Position numbers and translations under genes: made by a program. From Bacteroidales bacterium (GTDB lineage Bacteria > Bacteroidota > Bacteroidia > Bacteroidales > F082): DNA of 50,302 bases. Position 1 is the first letter of the stretch. Each line of letters starts with the position of its first letter. Positions 25,126 to 32,353 of this stretch are shown one piece after another. Where the stretch lies: NCBI GenBank assembly GCA_017508895.1, contig JAFWRA010000075.1, positions 1-50,302 of the forward strand. The letters are read 5' to 3'. The notes below the pieces were generated by a model that did not search any database, was not told where the DNA came from, and was given only the letters and a program-made list of their open reading frames with translations.

Positions 25126-25632
25126 TCAATTCGTCTTGAAGTTATACTTCACTTCTTTCAGTTCCGCATTTGCCTTCGTAATCTTGTTCTTCAGGTTTTC
25201 CTTGAAATTCGCGACTTTGGCAGCGATTTGTGCATCGCCTAATGCCAGCATCTCGGCAGCGAGGATGGCGGCATTAAGGGCGCCGTTCACACCCACCGTA
25301 GCCACGGGAATGCCAGGAGGCATCTGGATGATGGACAGCATGGCGTCAAGGCCATCAAGCATACCCTTGACAGGCACACCAATGACGGGTAATGTCGTGT
25401 TGGCGGCAATCACGCCAGGCAAAGCGGCGGCCATGCCAGCGGCGGCAATGATGACTTTAATGCCGCGACCTTGGGCTTCGCGGGCGAAGGTTTCAACCTC
25501 TTGCGGGGTGCGGTGCGCGCTAAGGGCGTTCATCTCGAACGGGATTTCCATCTCGTCGAAGAACTGTGCGGCTTTTTCGAGAACGGGAAGGTCGGAAGTG
25601 CTTCCCATGATGATGCTTACTATTGGGGTCAT
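25126..25632 (-). CDS. purE: N5-carboxyaminoimidazole ribonucleotide mutase
   Basis: The 168-residue cytosolic enzyme converts N5-CAIR to CAIR in purine synthesis. It shows the class I PurE pattern: IIMGSTSDLPVLEKA with the phosphate-binding GSxSD, ALSAHRTPQEV with the catalytic-region His, AAAGMAAALPGVIAA, and GVPVKG..DGLDAMLSIIQMPPGIPVATVGVNGALNAAILA. Length is normal for bacterial octameric PurE. No purK lies next to it. It is transcribed away from hpt, and the 240 bp between them contains a large palindromic element. Confidence 0.96.
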   Translation of the reverse strand: MTPIVSIIMGSTSDLPVLEKAAQFFDEMEIPFEMNALSAHRTPQEVETFAREAQGRGIKVIIAAAGMAAALPGVIAANTTLPVIGVPVKGMLDGLDAMLSIIQMPPGIPVATVGVNGALNAAILAAEMLALGDAQIAAKVANFKENLKNKITKANAELKEVKYNFKTN

Positions 25633-25634
25633 AT

Positions 25635-25772
25635 CAGTTGTCAGTTGTTTAGTTGTTCAGTTGGCCGATGGCTGATGGCCTATGACTATGGCTCGCTTCA
25701 CGCAAAAGGTCAAGCATGAGCCTTTGGTCTAAGCGAGCCATGGGCCATTCGCCATAGGCCATAGTTTTGAAC
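25635..25772. repeat. nested palindromic word-repeat element between purE and hpt
   Basis: Stems: ATGGCTCGCTT (25688-25698) with AAGCGAGCCAT (25731-25741); GGCCTATG (25677-25684) with CATAGGCC (25753-25760); and an inner AAAGG/CCTTT pair. The flanks are runs of short words (CAGTTGTTTAGTTGTTCAGTTGG; CCGATGGCTGATGGCC). No gene is seen within. Confidence 0.7.
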
Positions 25773-25799
25773 GCAAAAATAGTTTTTTTCCCAATGCGG

Positions 25800-25829
25800 T
25801 TGACCCAATAGAAGCATTTTGTATATTTG
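25800..25829 (+). promoter_or_regulatory. Bacteroidota promoter of hpt
   Basis: TTG (25800-25802) and TATATTTG (25822-25829) with a 19-bp spacer, the same geometry as the two frame promoters. The ATG at 25873 follows after 43 nt. Confidence 0.75.
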
Positions 25830-25872
25830 TATCGCCTTAACAAAAGGACAAACAAATATCAATCCTTTGAAA

Positions 25873-26412
25873 ATGAAAACAGTAAAAGTTTTAGACAAGG
25901 AATTTGGGCTGTACATCCCCCAAGAAAAAATCGAGGCCAACATCCAAAATGTGGCTAACCAAATCAATCATGACTTGGAAGGCATGAACCCGTTATTTCT
26001 CGTGGTGCTCAACGGTGCCTTCATGTTTGCCTCCGAGCTGTTCAAGCGACTGACCATCCCTTGCGAGATCAGTTTCGTCAAGCTGTCGTCATACTCTGGA
26101 ACAGAAACCACCAACGTCATCCGCGAACTCATCGGCTTGGACCACCCCTTGAACGGCCGCCACGTGGTCATCGTGGAGGACATCGTCGACACGGGCCACA
26201 CCTTGCGTTATACCACCCAGAAACTCCGCGACTTGAAGGCTGCCGACGTGCGTATCGCAACACTGTTTTTCAAGCCTAACAACTTCCAATACACCTACCC
26301 CATCGACTACAAAGGCATGGACATCGGTAACGAGTTCATCGTGGGATACGGACTGGATTATGACCAACAAGGGAGAAATTTACCGGATATTTATAAAATA
26401 ATTGAGCCGTAA
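25873..26412 (+). CDS. hpt: Hypoxanthine phosphoribosyltransferase
   Basis: The 179-residue cytosolic purine-salvage enzyme joins hypoxanthine (and usually guanine) to PRPP. The PRPP motif is VVIVEDIVDTGHTL; FLVVLNGAFMFASEL is the N-terminal PPi loop and FIVGYGLDYDQQGRNLPDIYKI the conserved C-terminal block. I place the start at ATG 25873 (MKTVKVLDKEF); the longer open frame upstream runs through the promoter and cannot be translated. It is followed by adk in the same direction after 142 bp containing an inverted repeat. Linked nucleotide-metabolism genes of this kind are common in Bacteroidales. Confidence 0.96.
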   Translation: MKTVKVLDKEFGLYIPQEKIEANIQNVANQINHDLEGMNPLFLVVLNGAFMFASELFKRLTIPCEISFVKLSSYSGTETTNVIRELIGLDHPLNGRHVVIVEDIVDTGHTLRYTTQKLRDLKAADVRIATLFFKPNNFQYTYPIDYKGMDIGNEFIVGYGLDYDQQGRNLPDIYKIIEP

Positions 26413-26486
26413 GCTATAAGCTGTAAGCCATAAGCCGTCGCTGACACCAAGGCAAGCTCATGGCTTACGGCTTAAAGCATATAGCT
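26412..26486. repeat. palindromic word-repeat element between hpt and adk
   Basis: AGCTGTAAGCCAT (26419-26431) pairs with ATGGCTTACGGCT (26460-26472) with one mismatch, and AGCTATA (26412-26418) with TATAGCT (26480-26486). The left arm is made of repeated TAAGC words; the centre contains GCCGTCGCTGAC. The element begins one base inside the hpt stop codon region. Confidence 0.7.
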
Positions 26487-26523
26487 AATCAACATTTAAA
26501 CAATTCAACGATCAACAAATCGA

Positions 26524-26543
26524 AGATTCAACAAAGTTAATTC
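26524..26543 (+). repeat. 20-bp direct repeat flanking adk, copy 1
   Basis: AGATTCAACAAAGTTAATTC lies just before adk. A copy with one difference (AGATTCAACGAAGTTAATTC, 27147-27166) follows adk and is embedded in the next palindromic element. Confidence 0.6.
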
Positions 26544-26554
26544 AACAACATATC

Positions 26555-27124
26555 ATGCTAAACATCGTATTATTCGGCCCTCCCGGGGCAGGCAAGGGAA
26601 CACAATCGCAGTTCCTACGTGAGAAATATAACCTGACCTATATCTCCACCGGTGAAATCCTACGCGAGGAAATCGCAGCCGAGAGTGAATTAGGTCTTCA
26701 AGTAAAGGAAATCATCAGTCAGGGCAACCTCGTCTCCGACGAAATCGTGGCCAAGATCATCGAAAAGAAACTCTCCGAGAACATGGACTCGGCCGGATTC
26801 CTCTTCGACGGCTATCCACGTACCGTGCGCCAAGCCGAGATCTTGGACGAGATGATGGAGAAGTTCGGCATGTCGCTGACGGGCGTGTTGAGCCTCGAAG
26901 TGCCCGAGGAACTCCTCATCGAGCGCATGCTCGAACGTGGCAAGACCAGCGGTCGCGCCGACGACAACCTCGACTCCATCAAACACCGCTTTGTGGAATA
27001 TGAGGCCAAGACGCGCCCCGTGCTCGACTTCTACCAAGGCAAGGACAACCTGCATCCCGTGAACGGCGTGGGCGAAATCCCGCAAATCTTCGAGAACCTT
27101 TGCACCGTCATTGACGCTTTGTGA
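26555..27124 (+). CDS. adk: Adenylate kinase
   Basis: The 189-residue cytosolic enzyme interconverts ATP + AMP and 2 ADP. The P-loop is GPPGAGKGT (residues 8-16), the AMP site STGEILREE, then FDGYPRTVRQAE, and the lid region RGKTSGRADDNLDSIKHRFVEYEAKT. The lid is short (no Zn-finger insertion), as in other Bacteroidota enzymes. The ATG follows a leader containing repeated ATTCAAC words. It is flanked on both sides by a nearly identical 20-bp sequence. Confidence 0.96.
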   Translation: MLNIVLFGPPGAGKGTQSQFLREKYNLTYISTGEILREEIAAESELGLQVKEIISQGNLVSDEIVAKIIEKKLSENMDSAGFLFDGYPRTVRQAEILDEMMEKFGMSLTGVLSLEVPEELLIERMLERGKTSGRADDNLDSIKHRFVEYEAKTRPVLDFYQGKDNLHPVNGVGEIPQIFENLCTVIDAL

Positions 27125-27131
27125 TTTTTTT

Positions 27132-27264
27132 TCACGCAGAAATCGCAGATTCAACGAAGTTAATTCGCAGAAATCGCAGAAGCCTACCGGACATAAATAT
27201 TGCGTCGCTTCGCGATTCATATAATTCTGCGGATTCTGCGTGCTAAATATTGCTTTCTGCGTGA
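27132..27264. repeat. palindromic word-repeat element after adk (CGCAGAA type)
   Basis: TCACGCAGAAA (27132-27142) pairs with TTTCTGCGTGA (27254-27264), and GCAGAAATCGCAGAA (about 27168-27182) pairs imperfectly with TTCTGCGGATTCTGC (27225-27239). The core reads GAAGCCT...TTGCGTCGCTTCGCG. The element at 32247-32330 has the same arm words and a near-identical core. Confidence 0.75.
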
Positions 27265-27282
27265 GATAAATACGCGTGAAAC

Positions 27283-27951
27283 TCAATGTTCCCAGCGGAT
27301 GTCGTGCTTGAGGACTGTTGGTGGGTTACCGCCGATGACTTGATGCTCGCCGCTGAAGGACGAGGTCAGCAGTGTGCCTGCTGCTATGACTGTGTTGTCG
27401 GGCACTTCGGCACCTTTCAGCAACACGCATTTGCAGCCAATCCAGACATGGTTACCCACAACGATGGCCTTGTCGGGATTGATGCGTTCATTTTCTTTAT
27501 TAAACAAGGGATGCTCGTCTGTGTCCATCACGAGGATGTCCCAGCTCAGCAGGCAGTCGCGCCCGAAACGGATTTCCTTGGCACAGACGATGGTGCTTTC
27601 GGCAGTCATATTGAAGCCATCACCAAGACACAAATTTCCGCGCACCGAAATCTTCGAACCATGCCCGATGCTCGCCTTGCCGCCGAAGCTGACTGAGCCG
27701 CTCACCTGCCAAATGCCACGCGAGCGCTTGCGGTCGTAATGCCCCACATCGCCGAAGCCGATTTTTATCATTGCCCTTTCCACCTTTTCGGAAAGTTCCA
27801 CCTTGCCATGCAATTCGCGCAAATAGGTGCGATGCGACACCACCACGGGCAACTTCAACGCCGTCTTCAGCGGAAAATAATGCAGGTTGAAGCGCAAGGT
27901 CTTCGGAATCGAACGGAGGATATTGAAGAAATCGAAAGCGGTCATGGGCAT
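27283..27951 (-). CDS. Hexapeptide-repeat (LbH) acyltransferase, probably O-acetyltransferase
   Basis: The 222-residue protein has left-handed beta-helix hexapeptide repeats in the second half (ASIGHGSKISVRGNLCLGDG, then IVVGNHVWIGCKCVLLKGAEVPDNTVIAAGTLLTSSF), the layout of CatB/WcaF/VatD-type acetyltransferases. The likely catalytic His is in DTDEHPLF. The N-terminal third (about 70 residues) is not hexapeptide and may be a linker or acceptor-binding part. Such enzymes usually acetylate sugars in capsule or LPS. The gene stands alone; it is not in a polysaccharide cluster here, so the acceptor is unknown. Confidence 0.85.
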   Translation of the reverse strand: MPMTAFDFFNILRSIPKTLRFNLHYFPLKTALKLPVVVSHRTYLRELHGKVELSEKVERAMIKIGFGDVGHYDRKRSRGIWQVSGSVSFGGKASIGHGSKISVRGNLCLGDGFNMTAESTIVCAKEIRFGRDCLLSWDILVMDTDEHPLFNKENERINPDKAIVVGNHVWIGCKCVLLKGAEVPDNTVIAAGTLLTSSFSGEHQVIGGNPPTVLKHDIRWEH

Positions 27952-27999
27952 CGTATTGATTGGGCAAAAATAGGGTTTTTAATCATAAATTCTCATGAA

Positions 28000-28071
28000 T
28001 TTGCCACGAATTTTTGAAAAATAATTACATGAAAATTCGCGAACCATTTTTGGCAATTCGTGTTATTAAAA
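28000..28071. repeat. AATTCGTG-family intergenic repeat
   Basis: AATTTGCCACGAATTTTTG and CGCGAACCATTTTTGGCAATTCGTG form spaced direct and inverted copies of an AATTCGTG word, as at 25086-25117. The other 130 bp of the 27952-28153 gap holds a promoter. Confidence 0.45.
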
Positions 28072-28100
28072 ATGCAATTTTTCGTCTGAAGTAAAAAATA

Positions 28101-28132
28101 TTGCATTTGAATTGATTATTTTTCTATTTTTG
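28101..28132 (+). promoter_or_regulatory. Bacteroidota promoter for the gene at 28154
   Basis: TTG (28101-28103) and TATTTTTG (28125-28132), spacer 21 bp. The ATG at 28154 follows after 21 nt, which rules out the upstream start at 28112. Confidence 0.65.
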
Positions 28133-28153
28133 TCCTGTCAAAAAATCAGTACC

Positions 28154-29413
28154 ATGAAAAAGTTTACCCTATTATTATTGCTTTTTGGCTTTGGTTTCAC
28201 CCATCAGGCCATTGCCCAAGAACGCCAAATCGTGCAAGGCTACTGCAAGGACGAGAACGGCAAAGCCATAGAGAACGTGAGCGTTTATGTGCATGATTCG
28301 ATCCTTGTTTCCGTCACTGACGAGCAAGGCCGCTTCATCTACAGCATCGCCAAGACAGGTCAGAAACTCCGTTTCGCCCACATGGTTTTCGAGCCATCTT
28401 ATTACACCATCAATGAGAAAGATATCAACGGCAAAAACCTGACTGTCAGTATGAAAACTAAGAGTCATGAACTGCTTGAGGTGGAAATCACTGCCAACGC
28501 TCCTCGCACCGTTTTCGACAATCCTGTGATGACTGTTCTCGACTACACCCTCCGCGAAGACGGCATCTATATGATTGTCTATCGCCGTCGTCACTCAGCC
28601 TTACTCCACCTCTCATTTGACGGAGACACACTGCACGAAATGCCCATTTCCTCGCGCTACAAATACCTCAGCAAAGATGCATTCGGCGACATCTATGCCA
28701 TCAACGACTACCAAGCGAGTCTAGTCGGGTTTATGGAATTGGACAACGGAAAGAAAATGCTGATGAACTTCTACCACTCCATGTCACGCAAGACTTTTTT
28801 CGACAAGTTTTCGACCATTATAGCAGCTTCCGACAGTGTTTTCATCACAGGACGTTACTTCTATTACAATAAGGAGATGGGCTATTACTGCAACATCCTC
28901 GGCAGTGACAATGAACCTTACCTACTTCATTACATTGTGGATGAGGAAGGCCGAGACGACATTTGGCTTATGTCGCACACAAAGGGAGGTATCGACTTTT
29001 GGGCCACTGAGCGAATCTACAACCCGATTTTCGAAATCGACAACAAGTTCTACGTTTTTGCCTACACCGACCACGAAACCATTGTTTTCAATGCCGTCGG
29101 CAATGAATTGGTGCGCTATCCCCTCACCTTCCACGAATATAGGAAATGGAACGGCAAGATGGTGCCCGACCGCCGCTGGAAACAGAAAATGATGGTGGAC
29201 GTTGCGCGAAAAGAGTTTTACACCTTCTTCGTCACTGACGGCATCTATACCCTGAAGCGCATCGACCTGGAAACCGGAACGGCCACCTCCGTGATGGATC
29301 TCAGTGGCTATCCCTTCGCGCAAAACCTTCGCATTCACGACGGTGTTTTGTATTTCATCTACCCGACGGGGATTAATAAAAGGAAGGCGCTGTATCAGGT
29401 GCGGGTGGAATAG
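28154..29413 (+). CDS. Exported CarboxypepD_reg-like domain protein
   Basis: The 419-residue protein has a signal peptide (MKKFTLLLLLFGFGFTHQAIAQ) followed by a CarboxypepD_reg-like beta-sandwich (VQGYCKDENGKAIENVSVYVHDSILVSVTDEQGRF, about residues 25-110; the sequence here is described, not a contiguous motif). The rest (about 120-419) is a series of beta-hairpin blocks that could be a propeller. There is no T9SS domain and no lipobox, so a periplasmic or outer-membrane-associated location is inferred. The protein at 30757 has the same architecture. Function unknown. Confidence 0.72.
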   Translation: MKKFTLLLLLFGFGFTHQAIAQERQIVQGYCKDENGKAIENVSVYVHDSILVSVTDEQGRFIYSIAKTGQKLRFAHMVFEPSYYTINEKDINGKNLTVSMKTKSHELLEVEITANAPRTVFDNPVMTVLDYTLREDGIYMIVYRRRHSALLHLSFDGDTLHEMPISSRYKYLSKDAFGDIYAINDYQASLVGFMELDNGKKMLMNFYHSMSRKTFFDKFSTIIAASDSVFITGRYFYYNKEMGYYCNILGSDNEPYLLHYIVDEEGRDDIWLMSHTKGGIDFWATERIYNPIFEIDNKFYVFAYTDHETIVFNAVGNELVRYPLTFHEYRKWNGKMVPDRRWKQKMMVDVARKEFYTFFVTDGIYTLKRIDLETGTATSVMDLSGYPFAQNLRIHDGVLYFIYPTGINKRKALYQVRVE

Positions 29414-29522
29414 AAAAAAACATAACATTTTGATTTTTTTGATAGTTTAACAAAAAAAGGCACGATTTTTGCAGCGTTTCAACCGTTAAATCAGCTTGTT
29501 AAACGATTAAAATTCACGCTTT

Positions 29523-30749
29523 ATGAAGAAAATTTACCTTGTTGTGCTTTTGGCGGCACTCTCATTCCAAAGCGCCGTAGCACAAAACGAACAGCCCAAT
29601 CCTTACCAAGTGGCTAAAGAAGATGGCTACGGCTATCGCTCGATCATCAAACTGCTCGATATGGGCAGCACCTTTATCGGCTCGAAGTTTGAACATTCCT
29701 ATCACGACCTGTTAGCCATCTTGTATTCCCGCGTTGGACGATACAAGGAGGCAAGGCACGAAGCCGAGACTTGCGGGACACAATTCCTCGACAATATGAG
29801 ATTCAAAAATAGTTATAAGGATGTGAGAGCCCTTCCCTTGTCGGAAACGATGGACAGCATCATCGCGAACAACCGCGTCATTATGATGAACGAGAGGCAC
29901 TTCAACCCACATAGTAGGGCTTTCGTTATCAGTTGGTTAGAGAAATGCTATGAAAACGGCTATCGTTATCTCGCCGCCGAGACCCTGTTTGCAAAGGATT
30001 CCTTGCTCAACGAGAGGCGCTCGGTGCTGTTGAGCGAAACAGGGTTCTACAGCGACGAGCCTGTCTATGGCGATATGCTCAGGACCGCGCTCAATTTGGG
30101 CTATACACTCGTGCCTTACGAAGGCGACGGCTTCGGCGTTGATCGTGAGGTGAACGAAGCCAAAAACCTTGTCGAAAGAATCATCAGCCAAGACCCTGAA
30201 GCAAAATTCCTGCTTTTAGGCGGCTTCGGGCATATCGCCGACCGCAACGGATGGTACACGATGGGCAGATATTTCAAGGAACAGTCCGGCATCGACCCGT
30301 TCACGATGCAATGCACATTCTTCGACGACCCATACGGCGAAACCGATTCCTTGCAAACCATTTATTACGACTTGATTGATGCGATGCCCAACCGCGAGCC
30401 TATCCTTCTTTATGACACGGTGAAGCATATCTTCCCTTGCGGTTCGGGTATGGATGCCACCTGCTGCCTGCCGCGCACGCGCTTCATCGAAGACAACATC
30501 CCCGACTGGAAACTATACAACGGCAAGGTGCTTTACACTATTGACCGTCGATTTATCGATAAAAACGGCTTCCCTGAAGGTTGCGTGAGCGCGTTCCTGA
30601 AATCGGAAGGCGAGCAATGCGTCCCCATCGACCAGTATATGTACGGTAAGGACGAGAAGGAATTCAAGTTAGGGCTTTACAAGGGCGAGTATTTGTTGCG
30701 GTTTGATGACGGGAAGGCATATAAACATGCTACAATCACCGTAAAATGA
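29523..30749 (+). CDS. Exported protein, candidate EreA/ChaN/Tiki-type hydrolase
   Basis: The 408-residue protein has a signal peptide (MKKIYLVVLLAALSFQSAVAQ). Residues about 120-260 carry three spaced motifs in the order expected of the EreA/ChaN/TraB (Tiki) superfamily: MMNERHFNPHSRAF (Glu124, His126), RYLAAETLF (Glu153) and LLGGFGHIAD (His237). In erythromycin-esterase-like enzymes the equivalent Glu/His residues build the active site, so a metal-dependent or esterase activity is possible. A helical repeat-like segment precedes it and a beta domain follows. This assignment is by motif only and needs structure comparison. It is 7 bp upstream of the gene at 30757 and probably co-transcribed with it. 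Confidence 0.5.
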   Translation: MKKIYLVVLLAALSFQSAVAQNEQPNPYQVAKEDGYGYRSIIKLLDMGSTFIGSKFEHSYHDLLAILYSRVGRYKEARHEAETCGTQFLDNMRFKNSYKDVRALPLSETMDSIIANNRVIMMNERHFNPHSRAFVISWLEKCYENGYRYLAAETLFAKDSLLNERRSVLLSETGFYSDEPVYGDMLRTALNLGYTLVPYEGDGFGVDREVNEAKNLVERIISQDPEAKFLLLGGFGHIADRNGWYTMGRYFKEQSGIDPFTMQCTFFDDPYGETDSLQTIYYDLIDAMPNREPILLYDTVKHIFPCGSGMDATCCLPRTRFIEDNIPDWKLYNGKVLYTIDRRFIDKNGFPEGCVSAFLKSEGEQCVPIDQYMYGKDEKEFKLGLYKGEYLLRFDDGKAYKHATITVK

Positions 30750-30756
30750 GTGCGTT

Positions 30757-32217
30757 ATGAAAAACAACTCTGTTTTTGCTTTGCTATTGCTATTCTTTGC
30801 TTCTTCGCTTTTCGCCCAAACCAAAACCACCGTCCACGGCAACCTCGGCGTGGAGAACGTGAACATCAGCATCGCGAACACGCCTTACGGCACCAGCACC
30901 GATGCCAAAGGGCGTTACGAACTGCCGCTTTTCGACCGCTCGGAGACCGTCAACCTTTATTATTCGTGCATCGGCTATCAGGATACGGTGGTGAGCCTCA
31001 CGCCAAGACAGTTGCAGCGCGATTCCATCAACGTCAGTTTCCGTATGCGCAAGATGAGTTACGACCTTCAAGAAGTTGGCGTCTCGGCAAGCAAAGACTT
31101 TTACCGATCTGGTTCCAACCGCAACATTGCCGACATCGCGTTTTTGGATGGGAAAATCTACCTTTTGGAAAACAAACCCAAGACTTCATCGATGGTCGTC
31201 CTCGACACCGAAGGCATTGAACAAGCCCACAAGGACTTCGACCAACTCTTTGAAAAGTTCTACATTGACGCTTTCGACGACCTCATTCTCGTTGGGCAAG
31301 ACAGTTGTCTGCAAGTGTATCTGGATGAAAAACAAGGTATTTTGCCCGTTTCCACCTTCTCGCGCGATGATTACCGCAACAAACTCCTCAAAATCGTGTG
31401 CGAGTACAACGGGGCTTACATTGTAAGGACCATCGTCCACGACCGTGGCCTTTATTGGCTCAAGTTCAACCACGGCAAGAGCCAGGATTTCCTTTACATG
31501 AAAAAAGACGGCTCCATGGAGAAGCCCCAATATTTATGCAGTTTCATTGACACCCTCGGCTATCGTGCATGCCAGTCGCAATGGATGAAGATTCAAAACG
31601 AATACCATCAGGCGATGGCGGAAAACTTCACCCTCGAGTTCATCTATGAAGAAAACGGGGACAGGAATCCAGTGCGCGAAGGAGAAAGCATAACTTCCAT
31701 TAGCATCAAAAAAGCGGAACGAGGAAGTCCTGGCATTGACCTCATCAACGAAGGAACTTGGGACGGAAATCTGGTTCGCTTGGCAGAAACCCCAACCTTG
31801 CTTGGAATGATACAATGGTATTGCTCCATGATGGCCAAAAAAGAATTACAGATTATTCCATTGAGGGTCAATGATTTGCTTCAATTCGTTGGTCTTGACA
31901 ACCGCGAAATCGTGGAAATCGGCCCCGACTTCAAAGTGGCGAAAAGACAGCAAATGAAAATCACTTCGGGAGAGAAGTTTTTCAAGAATGAGTTCCTCGT
32001 CGACAAGGCCAAGGGCAAGGTATATGGTTTGTTTGAGAAAGACGGGATGAGTTACATCGGCCTCTACGACCCTGAAGCAGGCACAGTCGGCATGGGACAA
32101 AAGGCCAGCAAAAAGATTTTTCCAAGGGTATTCAAGGTGCATGGCGGCTATGCCTACAGCGTGTTTTTCGATTCGGTGAGCAACCGCGGGGTGATTAGTC
32201 GGGTGAAAATCGGGTGA
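30757..32217 (+). CDS. Exported CarboxypepD_reg-like protein with putative propeller domain
   Basis: The 486-residue protein has a signal peptide (MKNNSVFALLLLFFASSLFAQ) and a CarboxypepD_reg-like domain (residues about 25-110: GNLGVENVNISIANTPYG, then TSTDAKGRYELPL). A longer second part (about 120-486) has regular beta-strand blocks ending in PRVFKVHGGYAYSVFFDS, similar to 6-bladed propeller proteins of Bacteroidota. The start lies 7 bp after the preceding stop, so it is in an operon with 29523. Same two-part plan as the protein at 28154; the trio may act together at the envelope. No enzymatic motif is recognised. Confidence 0.72.
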   Translation: MKNNSVFALLLLFFASSLFAQTKTTVHGNLGVENVNISIANTPYGTSTDAKGRYELPLFDRSETVNLYYSCIGYQDTVVSLTPRQLQRDSINVSFRMRKMSYDLQEVGVSASKDFYRSGSNRNIADIAFLDGKIYLLENKPKTSSMVVLDTEGIEQAHKDFDQLFEKFYIDAFDDLILVGQDSCLQVYLDEKQGILPVSTFSRDDYRNKLLKIVCEYNGAYIVRTIVHDRGLYWLKFNHGKSQDFLYMKKDGSMEKPQYLCSFIDTLGYRACQSQWMKIQNEYHQAMAENFTLEFIYEENGDRNPVREGESITSISIKKAERGSPGIDLINEGTWDGNLVRLAETPTLLGMIQWYCSMMAKKELQIIPLRVNDLLQFVGLDNREIVEIGPDFKVAKRQQMKITSGEKFFKNEFLVDKAKGKVYGLFEKDGMSYIGLYDPEAGTVGMGQKASKKIFPRVFKVHGGYAYSVFFDSVSNRGVISRVKIG

Positions 32218-32246
32218 TCTTTCCCACGCAAAATACGTTATTTTAG

Positions 32247-32330
32247 CACGCAGAATACGCAGAACTATGGGAAGCCTTCTCTCTGTTTTGCATCGCTTTG
32301 CGCTTCTGCGATTTCTGCGATTTCTGCGTG
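32247..32330. repeat. palindromic word-repeat element before malQ (CGCAGAA type)
   Basis: CACGCAGAATACGCAGAA (32247-32264) pairs with TTCTGCGATTTCTGCGTG (32313-32330) with two mismatches. The core is GAAGCCT...TTGCATCGCTTTGCG, closely matching that of 27132-27264. Confidence 0.75.
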
Positions 32331-32341
32331 AAATAAATTCA

Positions 32342-32349
32342 TAATTTTG
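32342..32349 (+). promoter_or_regulatory. -7 element abutting the malQ start codon
   Basis: TAATTTTG ends only 4 nt before the ATG at 32354. If used, the mRNA would be leaderless or have a leader of a few nt. Confidence 0.5.
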
Positions 32350-32353
32350 CGGC

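Noticed and set aside
25635..25772. Possible CRISPR or attachment site in the repeated words
   Set aside because: Words are short, contiguous and arranged as an inverted repeat; there are no unique spacers, cas genes or integrase.
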